A stretch of DNA of 64,000 nt, from contig CM069599.1 of NCBI GenBank assembly GCA_035771175.1, forward strand, positions 33,079,562 to 33,143,561, read 5' to 3'. Positions 1 to 32,745 of this stretch are shown here, one piece after another (position 1 is the stretch's first letter; every line of letters begins with the position of its first letter). The stretch comes from Paratinospora sagittata. Lineage: Eukaryota; Streptophyta; Magnoliopsida; Ranunculales; Menispermaceae. The notes beneath the pieces are model-generated. The model worked only from the letters and a program-made list of their open reading frames with translations, made no database searches and was not told the origin of the DNA. Position numbers and translations under genes: made by a program.

Positions 1-554
1 TCAGGAGCTGGACCGAAGATTGAAGAAGTCGATTGAAGAAATCTGTAATGGATTCTCAAGTTCTATGTTCGAATCTTCAGTTTTTCTTTAAAGATCATCT
101 GTAATGGCATCTTGATGAGTTGCTGTAATGGCATCTTGATGAGTTGCTGTAATGGCATCTTGATGAGTTGCAGTATAGTTTTCTTGTAATTGATTTCGTT
201 CTAATAAAAGGTTCATAAATTTGACATTTTTTTTTTTTTTTTTCAATCTGATCTGAATCTCCCAAATTTCCTGCGGTACTAAACCCGACCCAGTTCAGAT
301 CCAAAAGGGGCCACGCGGCATGCGCAAAAAGGAGGCCCGTAGTCATATAGGAACTTAACAACCGGGAGCACGAAGTGTTAAATCTACACGGATAAGATGG
401 AGTCATCTGCACTCTCTGAAAAATTGCGAAAAAATAAATAATTAAGAAAAAAAAGATATATATGTTCTTCTCCCTGGTTTGGATTGTCTGAAGAGTGAAG
501 ATTGAAGAAATAAAGGGTGTGTTGGTGGGTTAACCTACGCACCGCACCCCTTCC
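1..554. other. Upstream flank and leader of the IF3 gene
   Basis: No convincing coding region. It holds three tandem 24-bp units (annotated separately), a poly-T run near 227-243, and CT/GA-rich sequence just before the IF3 ATG that is typical of a plant 5' leader. The IF3 transcription start cannot be fixed. The left part may be the flank of a gene outside the window. Confidence 0.5.
101..172. repeat. 24-bp tandem repeat, three units
   Basis: Three head-to-tail copies of a 24-base unit (101-124, 125-148, 149-172). Only the end of the last copy differs. The unit starts gtaatggcatcttgatgag. The repeat is open on the - strand, but the resulting peptide has no recognisable character, so this is read as a minisatellite. 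Confidence 0.85.
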
Positions 555-3500
555 ATGGCTGGGCTTACCAGTAGCTTCTCCGTCAAACCGATGTTATGCT
601 GGGGAGCGAAAACAGCTTCGTCTTCTTCTTCTTCTTCTTCATGTCTGTGCTCTTTCGAGTCTGAATTGGGCGGAGTTCGGCTCAGTAACTCTAATTACCT
701 GAAAATGGATTACGGGCGGGCTGTTTCCGGTGCTTCATTGACTTTGATTACTGCCCGGTACGGCGGTGGGTACCGTCCGGGTCCCGGAGTGTCGAGGAGG
801 CGTGGAGAGTCTTCGCAGTCTGATTTCGGAGCAGATGCGTCCCTTGATGTTTCCAACATCAGGTATTTTTTAACTTATTTTGAGAGCTGAAAAATCTGGT
901 GCGAATTCAAGTTCAGTCAGCTTGGATTTGGTAGAACTCGAAAAGGGTTTCTTGAAATTCAGATTTTTTTTTTTTTTTTTTTCCTTCGGTGGTGTGGATT
1001 TGAAAGCTCTTCTTTTTGATAATTTCATGCAGGTCTACTTCTGTGCGGCTTATTGATGCTGAGCAAAATATGGTTATTATTATTTTTATTTTTTTTTGCA
1101 ATTTCTTGTTTTTGAAAACTTCCATTTTGTTTTTGTTTGAACTAATTTTTGTTAGTTTCTGCAGGTAGGGATTGTGTCTAAAAGTGAAGCCATTCAAATG
1201 GCAGAAGATGCTGAACTTGATCTTGTATGTCATTTTTTATAAGAAGGTTTTTAATTAGGTCCTTGTTAGTATTATATAAAAGATATTTCACTATACTCCT
1301 TAGAGAGAATGGACAGCAAATATAACCCAATTTTAGGAGCCAAGTGTTAAACTATGTACATACTACAAGTGCTGTAAAACGTTTTCTACTCAAAATTGAC
1401 CATTGTGCAGTCATTAAGATTGCTTTCTTCAAAGAAGAGATGATGGATTAGTTCTAGTGCCGATCAATTCTATAAATTGGCAAGGCGTTGTTTAAAGATA
1501 CATATTATAGAAAGTTGCACTTTAGATGCGTCTTTTGACCATTGTATAGAGATAGATGAAATTTTTTTATTCTTCCCAAAGAAGAAGCAAGGTTCAGTCT
1601 TCCAATCATTTAAGTTCCTTATGTTGCCAAAATTCTTAGAGAACACCTCATTGTGGATCATTAAGTTCAGCATCCATTGGTTTTACTTGCCTGACAAGTA
1701 GTAGAGAGAAGAATAATTGTCCTTAATGGGATTTTCCAATGTCCACATGCCTGCGAACCCAGCTATGTTATCAATATCCACTTTGAATCCCATCCTTCAA
1801 AACCTTGAGGACCATGAATATCTTGCTATCCCATGCACATGTTCTGTTCTCGTACTTGAATTCAACAAGTCTTCTCTAAAACGACACAGTTCCTCTTCAA
1901 CCCTCTAAACCCTTTTGCTTGGTTAGTGAATTTAATTATTTGGAGCACATTTGTTACGTATGCTTTGAGGATAGACATGTCTGTTAAAAGTATTAAATTG
2001 AAGAATTATGATTATATTTGCCACCTGCTAACAAAAGGTTAGAGCAACAGTATTCTTTGCTTCATTGACATGATTAGCTTTCCTTGCGTTTTCAATGTTC
2101 AAGGATGTGAAAGCTGGATTAGGGGAAAAATGATCCTTTATCTGCTTCTAATATTTGGGCACACCTCATTTTGCAGGTGATATTATCTCCAGATGCTGAT
2201 CCTCCAGTTGTCAGAATAATGGATTACAAGTATGATTTATTCTATTTGCTTAAAATATTTTAAGAAAATTCTTATCTGTCTTTTGCTTGTAATTTCCAAA
2301 TCAATAGGCAAATGGTCTATGGTCCATAGGAGTTTAGATTTTAAAATTGATGCATTGCAGAGCTACTCAAATGATGACAAATGCGGCTTTCTGAGAATGA
2401 AATGATAGTATTTCATAATATGGTATAATGTTAAGCTATCAATGGATGGTTTACATTAACTTTGTCCCTTCTTTTAATTGATGATTAAAATATCTGTTAA
2501 AAGGGTCAGAGGATACAAGGAACAGAGCCTCTAATTTTAATGGTTTGGAATTTGAGAGTTCTTAGGCCTTCCAAGTAGATTGAAATGTACATAATAATAT
2601 AAATATTTCATCCCTCTTTATCTGCTACCAATCCCCCTGTAAGACTGGATAAGACATAAATAATGTCCTTGGTATTTGTTATAGTTTTTTCTTGTTCCCC
2701 CCCTTTTTTTTCCAATAAATTGTTTAAGCTAGAAAGCTCTATAGGATGCATTGTGATTGTGATTCTTGCTTCTTTTTTTTTTTGCTTCGCTTCTGTGATA
2801 AAGTATAATTTGATAGTTTCATATATTGATATCTACAGAAGATAAAACCTTGGTACAATTAGTTTATTTTATTTGGTCAAATTGTAAAGAGTGGTGAAAG
2901 GTTGGTAAATTTTAATTTTTTTCCAATATTTGGACATTTGCTTCAATCTTCTTCTTCTTTTCTCAGAAAAAGAATATTTGATAACAATATGCTATGAGGT
3001 CATATCTGGGCATTCGATTATATATCTGTCCCTGATAGTTACAATCTGCGTTCATGCCCACAGTGGTGGCTTAGGTGTTGATGGTTTGTTTTCCTAATCT
3101 TACAGGAAATATAGATATGATCAGCAGAAGAAGAAGAGAGAACAACAGAAGAAAAGTGCTGGTAAATTGTCTTTTCGCTTGATACTTCTTTTTGCTTAAT
3201 TTGATCTTTGCTTGTGTTGTTGGTCTGTGATAAAATGAGCCATATTTATGAGGGTTCTTGAATTCTTTGCTCTTCAGCCAGTCGCATGGATGTTAAAGAG
3301 CTGAAAATGGGGTATGACCTCATCTATCCTTTATTTTGATGCTATTTTTATTTCTTTATAATTTGGTTAATTTATTTAATACTCATGGCTCGCATGGATG
3401 GGTCAAAATTCCTATTCATGGCCCTGGCTCTTTTCAACATTGCTTATTGCCATTGCCATACTTTCATTAGTATTGTTGTACCTAACTAATATCCTTTATT

Positions 3501-4827
3501 TTGATGATTCCTCTTGGATAGGTATAATATTGATTCACATGATTATTCTGTGCGGTTAAAAGCTGCTCAGAAGTTTCTAAAAGATGGAGACAAGGTTTCT
3601 TAGAAATTTTATTGGTGCTAATTTTAACATCCAGTCTACTTCTATTTTGTCACAATTGATGTCTTTAAGTCAATATCTGCAGGTAAAGGCGATAGTGAAC
3701 TTGAAAGGTCGTGAAAATGAGTTCAGGAATATTGCTATTGAGCTTATCAGGCGTTTTCAGAATGACATAGGAGAGGTACAATGACAATATTTTTTTCTCA
3801 TGAATCAAGAGATAGGCATCATGTCAGAGATATTGAACAATGTTTCTATTTATTTACCATTTACCATTGGTTGTATTTTACATGCTGCAACCATTGTAGA
3901 TACATTGGTCTAGTCAGCATCTAAGATTACCCTTTTTTCAGTTAGGGGTGGCTAGTGCCTTTGCTTTTTGTCTATATAGTAGGATCAGATCCGCTAATGG
4001 ATTTGTGAGAAATAGAATTTATATGAATAAATGTGTATAAATTGTTGGTTTCCTAGAGATGGGGTTAAGTAAAATCCAAATATGTACAAAATAATGTTGT
4101 ATATCTCAACTAGTAATTTAGTTGGAGTCCAATCCTCTGCCATAGACTCTTTTTGAGATTCTTTGATCCTTATGTTTTCTGTTCTGTTTTCAACCAGTCA
4201 TGTATTCTAGCTAGCCTATTTTACATGTTGTTCTACCTTCAGACTGATGAGTTCTCTCTATTCACAATCTGGCCCTCTATTTCTTTGATGAGTTGAAATT
4301 TGAATCCATATAATTCTAAGATGGATTAGCATACGTTGGGTGCTTTACTTTAGTGATCTTTGAATCTGTAGAGTGACACATTATTTTACGGACTGTTGCA
4401 GCCCCTACTTTGGTATATTCTTATTCAAGAAATCTGTGAAGGAACTTTAAAGACTTATAATTTTAGTTCTTTGAATTCTATTTTTAGAATTTGATTTTAA
4501 TGCAACGAAGGTCTCACTTCTTTGATTGTTGCCTGTGCAGAATCTCTCGTTCTTTATGTTTAGTTACCCATCTGCCTTCCTCCTAAATGATAGATTTTTT
4601 TTTTCTCTGAAAAGCTTTTATCAGTTCAGGGATTAAGCAAGTAATTTGGTTGCTTCTTATTCCTTTTCCCTTGGCTTTCTCAGCTTGCTACAGAGGAGGC
4701 CAAAAGCTTTAGAGAAAGGAATGTTTTCATTGTTCTGGCTCCAAACAAAGCACTTCTACAAAAAGCTCAAGAACAGCCAAAGAAAAGGGAAAAGCCATCA
4801 GCAACTGAAATCTCAGCTGGTGTCTGA
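555..4827 (+). CDS. Chloroplast translation initiation factor IF-3 (nine exons)
   Basis: Bacterial-type IF3 that acts on the plastid 30S subunit during initiation-complex formation. Exons: 555-862, 1033-1072, 1165-1224, 2177-2229, 3106-3161, 3278-3311, 3522-3594, 3683-3775, 4684-4827. They join in frame to 286 codons plus TGA. Residues 1 to about 100 are Ser-rich and basic, with a run of eight Ser (22-29), as expected for a transit peptide. The IF3-N domain starts near residue 107 (VRLIDAEQN) and includes the motif PPVVRIMDYK. A basic linker (QQKKKREQQKK) follows. The IF3-C domain contains DYSVRLKAAQKFLKDGDK and LKGRENEF. The C-terminal tail is short. The length matches the SVR9 / SVR9-LIKE1 type of Arabidopsis (At2g24060 / At4g30690, from memory). 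The first ATG with a transit-like N-terminus was chosen as start. Exon borders are by eye, with GT-AG at every intron. Confidence 0.93.
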
Positions 4828-5540
4828 GTCATGTTGTTACCTTCATGAGGATAATTTCTTCTTTGGACTACCGGCATGTATTTTGTTTATTTTCTCAAAT
4901 AGGATGGAGATCATGTATCTTGTACAGTGTTATTGTAGTAAACTTTCCTGAAGCAAATTAATATCGGAATCTTGAAATCTAACACATTCACATGTATCAA
5001 AAGTATGTAAATGATTTCGAGTACTGTTAAAATCTGAAAGCCCATCTGGTCATCTCCCTTGGAAACATTATCAGTGTGAACAGACACGGAAGACGACTCT
5101 ATTAGATGGATGATAGGGCTGTAATTTTTGATTGATTTTGTTGTTGGGCCCTAGCAGATCTACCAAAATTACTGCAACCCTGTCTCTTGGTTTTAGTAGT
5201 ACTTAATTTGTGTAGTTTTACATTTGACATTCATAACAAACATTGATGGAAACATCACCTTCAAATGCCTGTTAGATCGTTTTGAATTATATGTTGGTGC
5301 ATGATTCGAGGTAATTCAATGTTGTATTAATAGAAATGTTTCTATCAATGTCAACCATGGAATGTCTTTTTAACATTTTTGATTATTTTATGCTGGTAAA
5401 TTAATGCAGTTCCTCTTTTATTTTTATTTTTATTATGCTGATAGATAAATGATCAGCACTGGACAAAATTAAACCTGAATCTGGGAATTCTATCTACAAT
5501 TTTCTTGTTTTTGTCATCTACAATGCACAAAAACCCTTCT

Positions 5541-5556
5541 CCCCCCCCCCCCCCCC
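5541..5556. repeat. C16 homopolymer
   Basis: Sixteen consecutive C in AT-rich intergenic DNA. A second C16 tract occurs at 46489-46504. Length at such tracts is prone to sequencing error. Confidence 0.9.
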
Positions 5557-5851
5557 TTTACAGTATGTGTTGGATAACCATAGATATAAGAACTGCATAT
5601 AAAACAAATGATCTGCAGGCTTCATGGAACTTTCTTTATGCAACCGTCATTTTGAGCACAGAATCATCAAGAAATTACCTCTTTTTCTTTCTCAGATTCT
5701 AATCAACTGTTGATGCTCATCGGGGAGTTCTTATAAAGAGTTTCGGAGTCCAGCAAAAGTGAGCTCAGACCTCATTCCCATAGAGAAGCAAGCAGTGATG
5801 GGCAGGTCCTGCTGTGGTAGTTAGGAAGGTTTTATGTTATGATCAAGGAAC

Positions 5852-6327
5852 ACCAAACTGACCCACCTAAATATTTTCTTGAAAAATGGATCTATTTCTC
5901 TGTAACTTGGTTTCCAAGATCTTACAGCCCAAGAGTCCCTTTCATAACCCAAAATGCCCTTGCTTCTCTACAAAGTCTAGTGATAAAAAAAAATAAAAAT
6001 ACACCAAATAATTCAACTCCTACTAATTCACCTAGAAAATCTAGACACACATGCTTGTAACTTGTAATTTGTAATCCATCCTTTCAAATTCAACAAAAAG
6101 AACATGTTAACTAGTTGATGTACTATATTATACTGGCATTATAAAGAAAAATCAATTAATTAATTGGTAGCTTAGGAAAAATATACATGCAAGGTCGTCG
6201 TTAGCAAAAAGCCAAAGAGAGGATGGAACATGTGGGTAATGGTTGTTGATAGAGGAGTAACTTAAGCTCAAGGCAATGGGGACACTGCAACCAACTCATT
6301 GTTATGAAGGGCAGAAAAAGATTAGGT
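5852..6327 (+). promoter_or_regulatory. Cluster of SMRE-like MYB sites upstream of CESA7
   Basis: Four matches to the secondary-wall MYB-responsive element ACC(A/T)A(A/C)(T/C) lie within about 560 bp of the ATG: ACCAAAC at 5852-5858, ACCAAAT at 6003-6009, ACCAACT at 6290-6296, and ACCTAAT on the minus strand at 6321-6327. Known: MYB46/MYB83-type regulators bind such sites in secondary-wall CESA promoters. Inference: these sites may be used here. The motif is short and degenerate, and enrichment over chance was not computed. Confidence 0.4.
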
Positions 6328-6413
6328 GGGATTCAGAGATCTTCCAATCCATTGATAAAAAGAACATGCCAGAGAGAAGTGCTTCCTAGCTCTGCATTCT
6401 CTGAGAAACAAGA

Positions 6414-7170
6414 ATGGAAGCAAGTGCCGGGCTGGTCGCCGGATCGCACAACAGAAATGAACTTGTAGTCATCCATGGCCATGAAGAGGTAACAAAAAAG
6501 AAAAGAAAAGAGCTAATTAAGTTGAAGTTGCAGAATATATATATATTTCCCTAAGATACATACTTGTATATATATATATGTGTATGTAATGTTGTTTTGT
6601 TATTAATTTTGGTGTGATTTTATGGAAGCAGCCAAAGCCATTGAAAGCATTGAATGGGCAAGTGTGTGAGATATGTGGAGATGAGGTTGGATTAACTGCT
6701 GAAGGTGATCTCTTTGTTGCTTGCAATGAGTGTGGATTTCCAGTTTGCAGGCCTTGTTATGAGTATGAGAGAAGAGAGGGAAGCCAACTGTGCCCTCAAT
6801 GCAAGACCCGTTACAAGCGTCTCAAAGGTACTCAGTGCGGCGTTTATGAATTAATTATGCATGTAGTTCACTAACTTAGACTTTCATGGAGGACATGAAT
6901 CTTAATGATTTAATTTAGTTAGTGACCCAAAAGAAGATTAAGAAAAATGGAGTTTCATGAATGTGCTATTGTAGGGAGTCCAAGGGTGGAGGGAGATGAA
7001 GATGAAGAAGATGTGGATGATATTGAGCACGAATTCAACATCAACGAACAAGATCAGAATAAAAACATTACCGAAGCATTGCTTCATGGAAAGATGAGCT
7101 ATGGAAGGGGTCCCGAAGACGATGATAATCCTCAGATTCCTCCAGTTATAACTAGCGCAAGATCTCGACC

Positions 7171-7221
<51 letters not shown>

Positions 7222-10200
7222 TTCTCTTTGTTCACTTTCATCACCATTTGGAATAATGAAGTGAGCTCTGGTTCTAAAATCAGAATACACGTAGCTAAAA
7301 TTTATAGTTAATCAAGTTACACAAGATGGTTTCAAATTGATCGCAAGGTAGTAGTATTAATGTGTGTTAGCTTGATATTCATTGTTATGTTCTACCTAAC
7401 AAGTATAGCTTTGGAATTCACTAGTTTTTAACAAGTGACTAGGTAGAGGGGCTACAGACATGAAGTAGAATATGAAGGGCTTTCTTGTGAGGAATTTGAA
7501 AGATTTTCAATGAATGCAGGTGAGCGGAGAGTTTCCAATATCCAGCTATAACCATGGTGAACAAATTTTATCATCTTCATTGCATAAAAGGGTTCACCCT
7601 TATCCAGTCGTTGAGCCTGGTAATGTTCCATATATATTTTTTTATTTAAGTTCTAGAGTGTTACATGAATCTGCCTCCTCCGTTCTAGATAGATTTTGAA
7701 CAAATTGTGAAAACAGGGAGTGCAAAATGGGATGAAAAGAAGGAAGAAGGTTGGAAGGAGCGTATGGACGAATGGAAATCCAAACAAGGAAACCTTGGAC
7801 CTGACCCCGATGACGCTGATCCTGACATGTCTTTGTATGTTTCCTTGTTCAATATCTGATATATATATTGGTTAATATATAGAGTTGTAGTTACAATCAA
7901 ATTGATAATAGTACATGTATAAAATCATCAAAAAATTTAGTTTTATTATAAGATGATGGTACTCTGGAAACAATGCAGGTCAGATGAAGCAAGGCAGCCA
8001 TTATCAAGGAAAGTCCCAATTGCCTCCAGCAAGATCAACCCTTATAGAATGGTGATTGTAATCCGGCTTCTAGTCCTTGCCTTCTTTCTTCGGTATCGAA
8101 TCCTTAACCCTGTGCATGATGCCATTGGCCTCTGGCTCACTTCTATCATCTGTGAAATTTGGTTCGCCTTCTCATGGATCCTCGATCAGTTCCCCAAATG
8201 GTTCCCTATTGATCGTGAGACCTATCTTGACCGCCTCTCTCTCAGGTGCCCGCTTTGTTGCATACAAATATCACAAAAAGAAGGATGAAAACTTATATAA
8301 ATACTTGAGCTCTGATATCACATAAGATTATTAATGAACACAAACCATAGTAAACACATAAATATTAAGATTATATAGTGTTAATGACATCTCAAAAAAC
8401 AAAAAAAAAAGGGCATATTTGGTTCACTCTAATGTTGTGTTTGATCGTCTTTCAAAATTCAGATATGAGAGGGAAGGCGAGCCATCGATGCTTGCTGCTT
8501 TGGATGTGTTTGTTAGCACAGTGGATCCATTGAAGGAACCTCCTTTAGTTACAGCAAACACTGTGCTTTCAATCTTGGCTATGGATTATCCAGTGGACAA
8601 GATCTCCTGCTATGTTTCAGATGATGGAGCTTCCATGCTTACGTTCGAATCACTCTCTGAAGCCGCTGAATTTGCTCGTAAATGGGTGCCCTTTTGCAAG
8701 AAATTTTCCATCGAGCCTCGAGCACCAGAGATGTATTTTTCATTAAAGGTAGATTATCTCAAGGACAAAGTCCAGCCAACATTTGTAAAGGAGCGCCGCG
8801 CTATGAAGGTTTGATATATCCATATAACATTTATTTTTGCCAAGTGTTAAAAATCTCACGAACTTACAAATGAATGCTTAATTTTGTTGCGCTTTGTTTT
8901 GGGCAGAGAGAATATGAAGAATTCAAGGTTAGGATCAATGCACTGGTAGCCAAAGCCTTGAAAGTTCCACCAGAAGGTTGGATCATGCAAGATGGTACAC
9001 CATGGCCTGGAAACAATACTAAAGATCATCCTGGTATGATCCAAGTTTTTCTTGGTCATAGTGGTGGTCACGATACGGAAGGAAACGAGCTCCCTCGCCT
9101 TGTTTACGTCTCTCGTGAGAAGAGGCCTGGGTTTCAGCATCACAAGAAAGCTGGTGCCATGAATGCCCTGGTAAAAATCATGTCTGTTCAATTACAACCA
9201 AACCAAAAGATTTTAATTAAGAACCTAAACTTTGAATCGAAAATTAAGTTATAGCTCTTAAGACAAAAGCCCAACAATGTATATAAAGCTACTGTACTAG
9301 TGCTGACCATTTATGGTTATAATTTGTAGATTCGGGTCTCGGCTGTGCTGACCAATGCTCCATTTATGCTGAACTTGGACTGTGATCACTATGTGAATAA
9401 CAGTAAGGCTGCTCGGGAGGCTATGTGCTTCTTGATGGATCCTCAGGTTGGTAAGAAGGTTTGCTATGTTCAGTTTCCTCAGAGATTCGATGGGATTGAC
9501 AGGCACGATCGATATGCCAATAGAAACACAGTCTTCTTTGATGTAAGTCCATCTTGCACCTCTGGTTTGATCAGCTTATTGGTGATTCATCAAGGACACC
9601 ATGAACTTAATTGTGCTTCTTGGATTCACTTTGCAGATTAACATGAAAGGTTTGGATGGAATTCAAGGTCCTGCTTATGTGGGTACTGGGTGTGTCTTTA
9701 GGAGACAAGCTTTGTATGGTTATGAACCTCCAAAGGGTCCAAAACGTCCAAAGATGGTGAGCTGTGACTGTTGCCCTTGTTTTGGACATCGTAAGAAGCT
9801 CAAGAAGCACTCGAAAGCTGATATGAACGGTGGAACAGGGTCCAGTGCTCAAGGTTCTCAAAGATCTCTGCACTGATGATCTACCATAATCTCAATTTTA
9901 ACAAGTTTGATTTGCCGTACCTTCCTTGATTTTGTTGAACTAAATGAAAATTTCCATCTCTTGAACTAGGGTACGACGATGATAAGGAGCTACTGATGTC
10001 CCAAATGAATTTTGAGAAGAAGTTCGGACAATCAGCGACATTTGTGACATCAACACTGATGGAGCATGGTGGAGTTCCTCCCTCCTCGAGTCCGGCAGCC
10101 ATGCTTAAAGAAGCCATTCATGTGATTAGCTGTGGCTATGAAGATAAAACTGAATGGGGTACTGAGGTAACAAGCTAGAAACTCATACAAATTTCTTCAC

Positions 10201-11390
10201 AAATAATCAAGTGAATGGATGAGAAGCATTAAAGAATTTCTTTTGAAGTTCCCTCGGGTCTCTTTTGATTGTTTAGGAGATTTCAAAGCTCATTTGTGTG
10301 AACTAAGAGCAAAATAAACATGCGACTAAAAGCTAGTTGCTCATTTGATCTGTTTTAATATGCAGTTGGGATGGATTTATGGGTCTATCACAGAAGACAT
10401 TCTAACAGGTTTCAAGATGCATTGCCGAGGTTGGAGATCCATCTACTGCATGCCCAAGAGGGCAGCATTTAAGGGTTCAGCTCCAATCAACTTGTCAGAT
10501 CGTCTCAACCAGGTTCTCCGGTGGGCGCTTGGTTCAGTTGAAATTTTCTTCAGTCGCCACAGCCCCGTTTGGTATGGCTACAAGGGTGGTAATCTCAAGT
10601 GGCTCGAACGCTTGGCTTATGTCAACACCACTGTCTACCCCTTTACCTCCTTGCCTCTCCTTGCCTACTGTACTCTCCCGGCCATTTGCTTGCTCACTGG
10701 AAAATTCATCATGCCCACGGTACCATTCTTTTCTCGATACTAATATGAAATCTGTCTCTGCATTCTTTTCCTTTCTTACAATTACTCTTTCTTGGTTTCT
10801 TGATCTAGATAAGCACATTTGCTAGTCTCTTCTTCATCTTACTGTTCATCTCAATCTTCGCAACGGGCATCCTGGAACTGAGATGGAGTGGTGTGAGCAT
10901 TGAGGAATGGTGGAGGAATGAGCAATTCTGGGTCATTGGTGGTGTCTCAGCTCATCTCTTTGCTGTTGTACAAGGTCTTCTCAAGGTTTTGGCTGGAATT
11001 GACACCAACTTCACGGTCACTTCTAAGGCTTCCGATGACGAGGACTTTGGCGAGCTTTACGCCTTCAAATGGACTACTCTTCTGATCCCTCCCACCACAC
11101 TTCTGGTCATTAATCTTGTTGGAGTAGTTGCAGGGATATCTGATGCCATTAACAATGGGTATCAATCATGGGGACCTCTGTTTGGGAAGCTGTTCTTTGC
11201 CTTCTGGGTGATTGTTCATCTTTATCCCTTCCTCAAGGGTCTCATGGGACGCCAGAACCGGACGCCCACCATTGTTGTTATTTGGTCAGTGCTTTTGGCT
11301 TCCATCTTTTCTTTGCTCTGGGTCCGAATCGATCCGTTCATAATGAAAACCAAGGGTCCTGATGTTAAACAATGTGGAATCAATTGCTGA
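6414..11390 (+). CDS. CESA7: Cellulose synthase catalytic subunit, CESA7/IRX3 class (13 exons)
   Basis: Processive family-2 glycosyltransferase that polymerises UDP-glucose into cellulose at plasma-membrane rosettes; the CESA7 class works with CESA4 and CESA8 in secondary walls. Exons: 6414-6488, 6632-6827, 6975-7171, 7520-7619, 7717-7834, 7979-8245, 8463-8808, 8907-9170, 9330-9542, 9637-9853, 9970-10166, 10366-10719, 10809-11390. They join in frame to 1041 codons plus TGA. Visible features: N-terminal [19 protein letters not shown]; an eight-Cys RING-like zinc finger (C37 to C82); two membrane segments at about 252-300; catalytic D371-D372-G; D538-C-D540; T739-E-D741; QVLRW at 779-783; a class-specific region near 680-705 ([17 protein letters not shown]); a block of C-terminal membrane helices; and the C-terminus CGINC. 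No catalytic residue is missing. Class assignment rests on both termini and the class-specific region. It runs tail-to-tail with the AlaRS gene. Confidence 0.96.
7173..7213. repeat. (AT)n microsatellite at the CESA7 intron 3 donor
   Basis: About 20 TA dinucleotides followed by a T run. The repeat starts within the splice donor of intron 3 (exon 3 ends at 7171), so the donor is the first GT of a GTATATAT run. Confidence 0.9.
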
Positions 11391-12343
11391 TGGCTTCTGT
11401 GTATTTCTGAGCTCTTGCATCCTATAGTGAGTGTGCATTTTCATGTATATGTCTAGAAGAAAATTGCAGTAACAGAAGAAAACAAAAACATAAAGAGAAG
11501 TTTTGAGTAATGTGTAAGGCATTGTAATTAGCTATCAGTTTGTATTGAATGGGTGGTGGTGCCCTGTGATACTTGAGGCATGGATGTTCAAAGTTACATA
11601 AATGGAAGGTTTCTCAACTTTGTATTGTTTTAAATGCGACATTATATAGTCATTGTCAATATCAAAGGCCTATCCCAAAGATATGATGAACCAAACTTCT
11701 TGCTCCATTCAACTTTTTTTTTTTTCATTTATTGATGAGTTCTTCCATTCAATTTATTCCAGCAGCAGGAACAATAAACTTATCTACAAATATCCAGATT
11801 CTATCCCACCATTCAGCAATTTGATCATAATAACACAAAGTGATTCGATTTGAGTGAGCAATTCAACTCACTATAGTCTTCAAGTTAATTCAAACAAATA
11901 CTCAAGTTGCAGACTGTACATAATTCAAATTTCTTCTTCCTAGGAAAAAAAAAATGAGATATTTGAAGAGGATAAGAAGTGATACACTTTCCAATATATT
12001 TAACATTGAAGATTGAAATATTTTTTGTTTTTCTACTACAATATGAAATGTAAATCATAGCCCTAAATCCTATTTCTTTACCCTATCAAAAGTCCAAATG
12101 AAGCACCAAGAACCTTTCTCTATGCACAAGATCATTATATATAGAAGTAACTGATGCAATTCAACTACAGATGGTTTCTTCGTGGCCGTGTCAATGGCAT
12201 ATGACTGAATCATAAAATATGTTAAAGCCTTTTCTTGCCTTGCACATGGTTTCAAGCCTTTGGATTACCAATGTATGATGCAGTATGTTGAACTGTGAGA
12301 TCCCTTTTTATTCCTGGCCAACACTGAAGGGCAATGCCATTTA
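11391..12343. other. Convergent 3' flanks of CESA7 and AlaRS
   Basis: 953 bases between the two stop codons, with CESA7 on + and AlaRS on -. It is AT-rich, carries the 3' UTRs of both genes, and shows no supported coding region. Where each transcript ends cannot be fixed by eye. Confidence 0.6.
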
Positions 12344-32573
<20,230 letters not shown>

Positions 32574-32608
32574 GGCGTCGTTGAACTTCCTTGAAGAAGA
32601 AGAAGAAG

Positions 32609-32640
<32 letters not shown>

Positions 32641-32745
32641 TGCCAAGTAGAGACAGACAAGATTGAAGATGCAGAAATCGAGACCCTAGCTTTAGTTAGA
32701 AGAGAGTAAGAGTTTATCGAAGAAAGAAGAAGAAGAAGAAGAAGA
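32574..32745 (-). other. Possible N-terminal targeting extension of AlaRS without ATG
   Basis: Upstream of the AlaRS ATG (32573-32571) the same frame stays open back to a TAA near 32750. It encodes a Leu run, then a segment rich in Ser with a few Lys and Arg ([20 protein letters not shown]), then a Ser run and RKFNDA before the Met. The composition suits a mitochondrial presequence, but no in-frame ATG exists. Near-cognate codons such as TTG at 32660-32658 are present. Known: plant AlaRS is dual-targeted through an N-terminal extension. Alternatives are an upstream exon supplying an ATG, or plain 5' UTR. Confidence 0.4.
32593..32638. repeat. (GAA)n microsatellite upstream of the AlaRS ATG
   Basis: About 15 GAA units on +, read as TCT (Ser) on the AlaRS strand in frame with the downstream ATG at 32573. 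A second (GAA)n tract lies at 32725-32754. Confidence 0.9.

Larger units (their letters stand above)
4828..6413. other. IF3 3' flank and CESA7 upstream region
   Basis: No coding region is supported. The left half is the IF3 3' UTR/flank. It includes a homopolymer of 16 C at 5541-5556. The right half is the CESA7 promoter and leader. The short ORFs here have no recognisable domains or plausible codon pattern. Confidence 0.6.
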
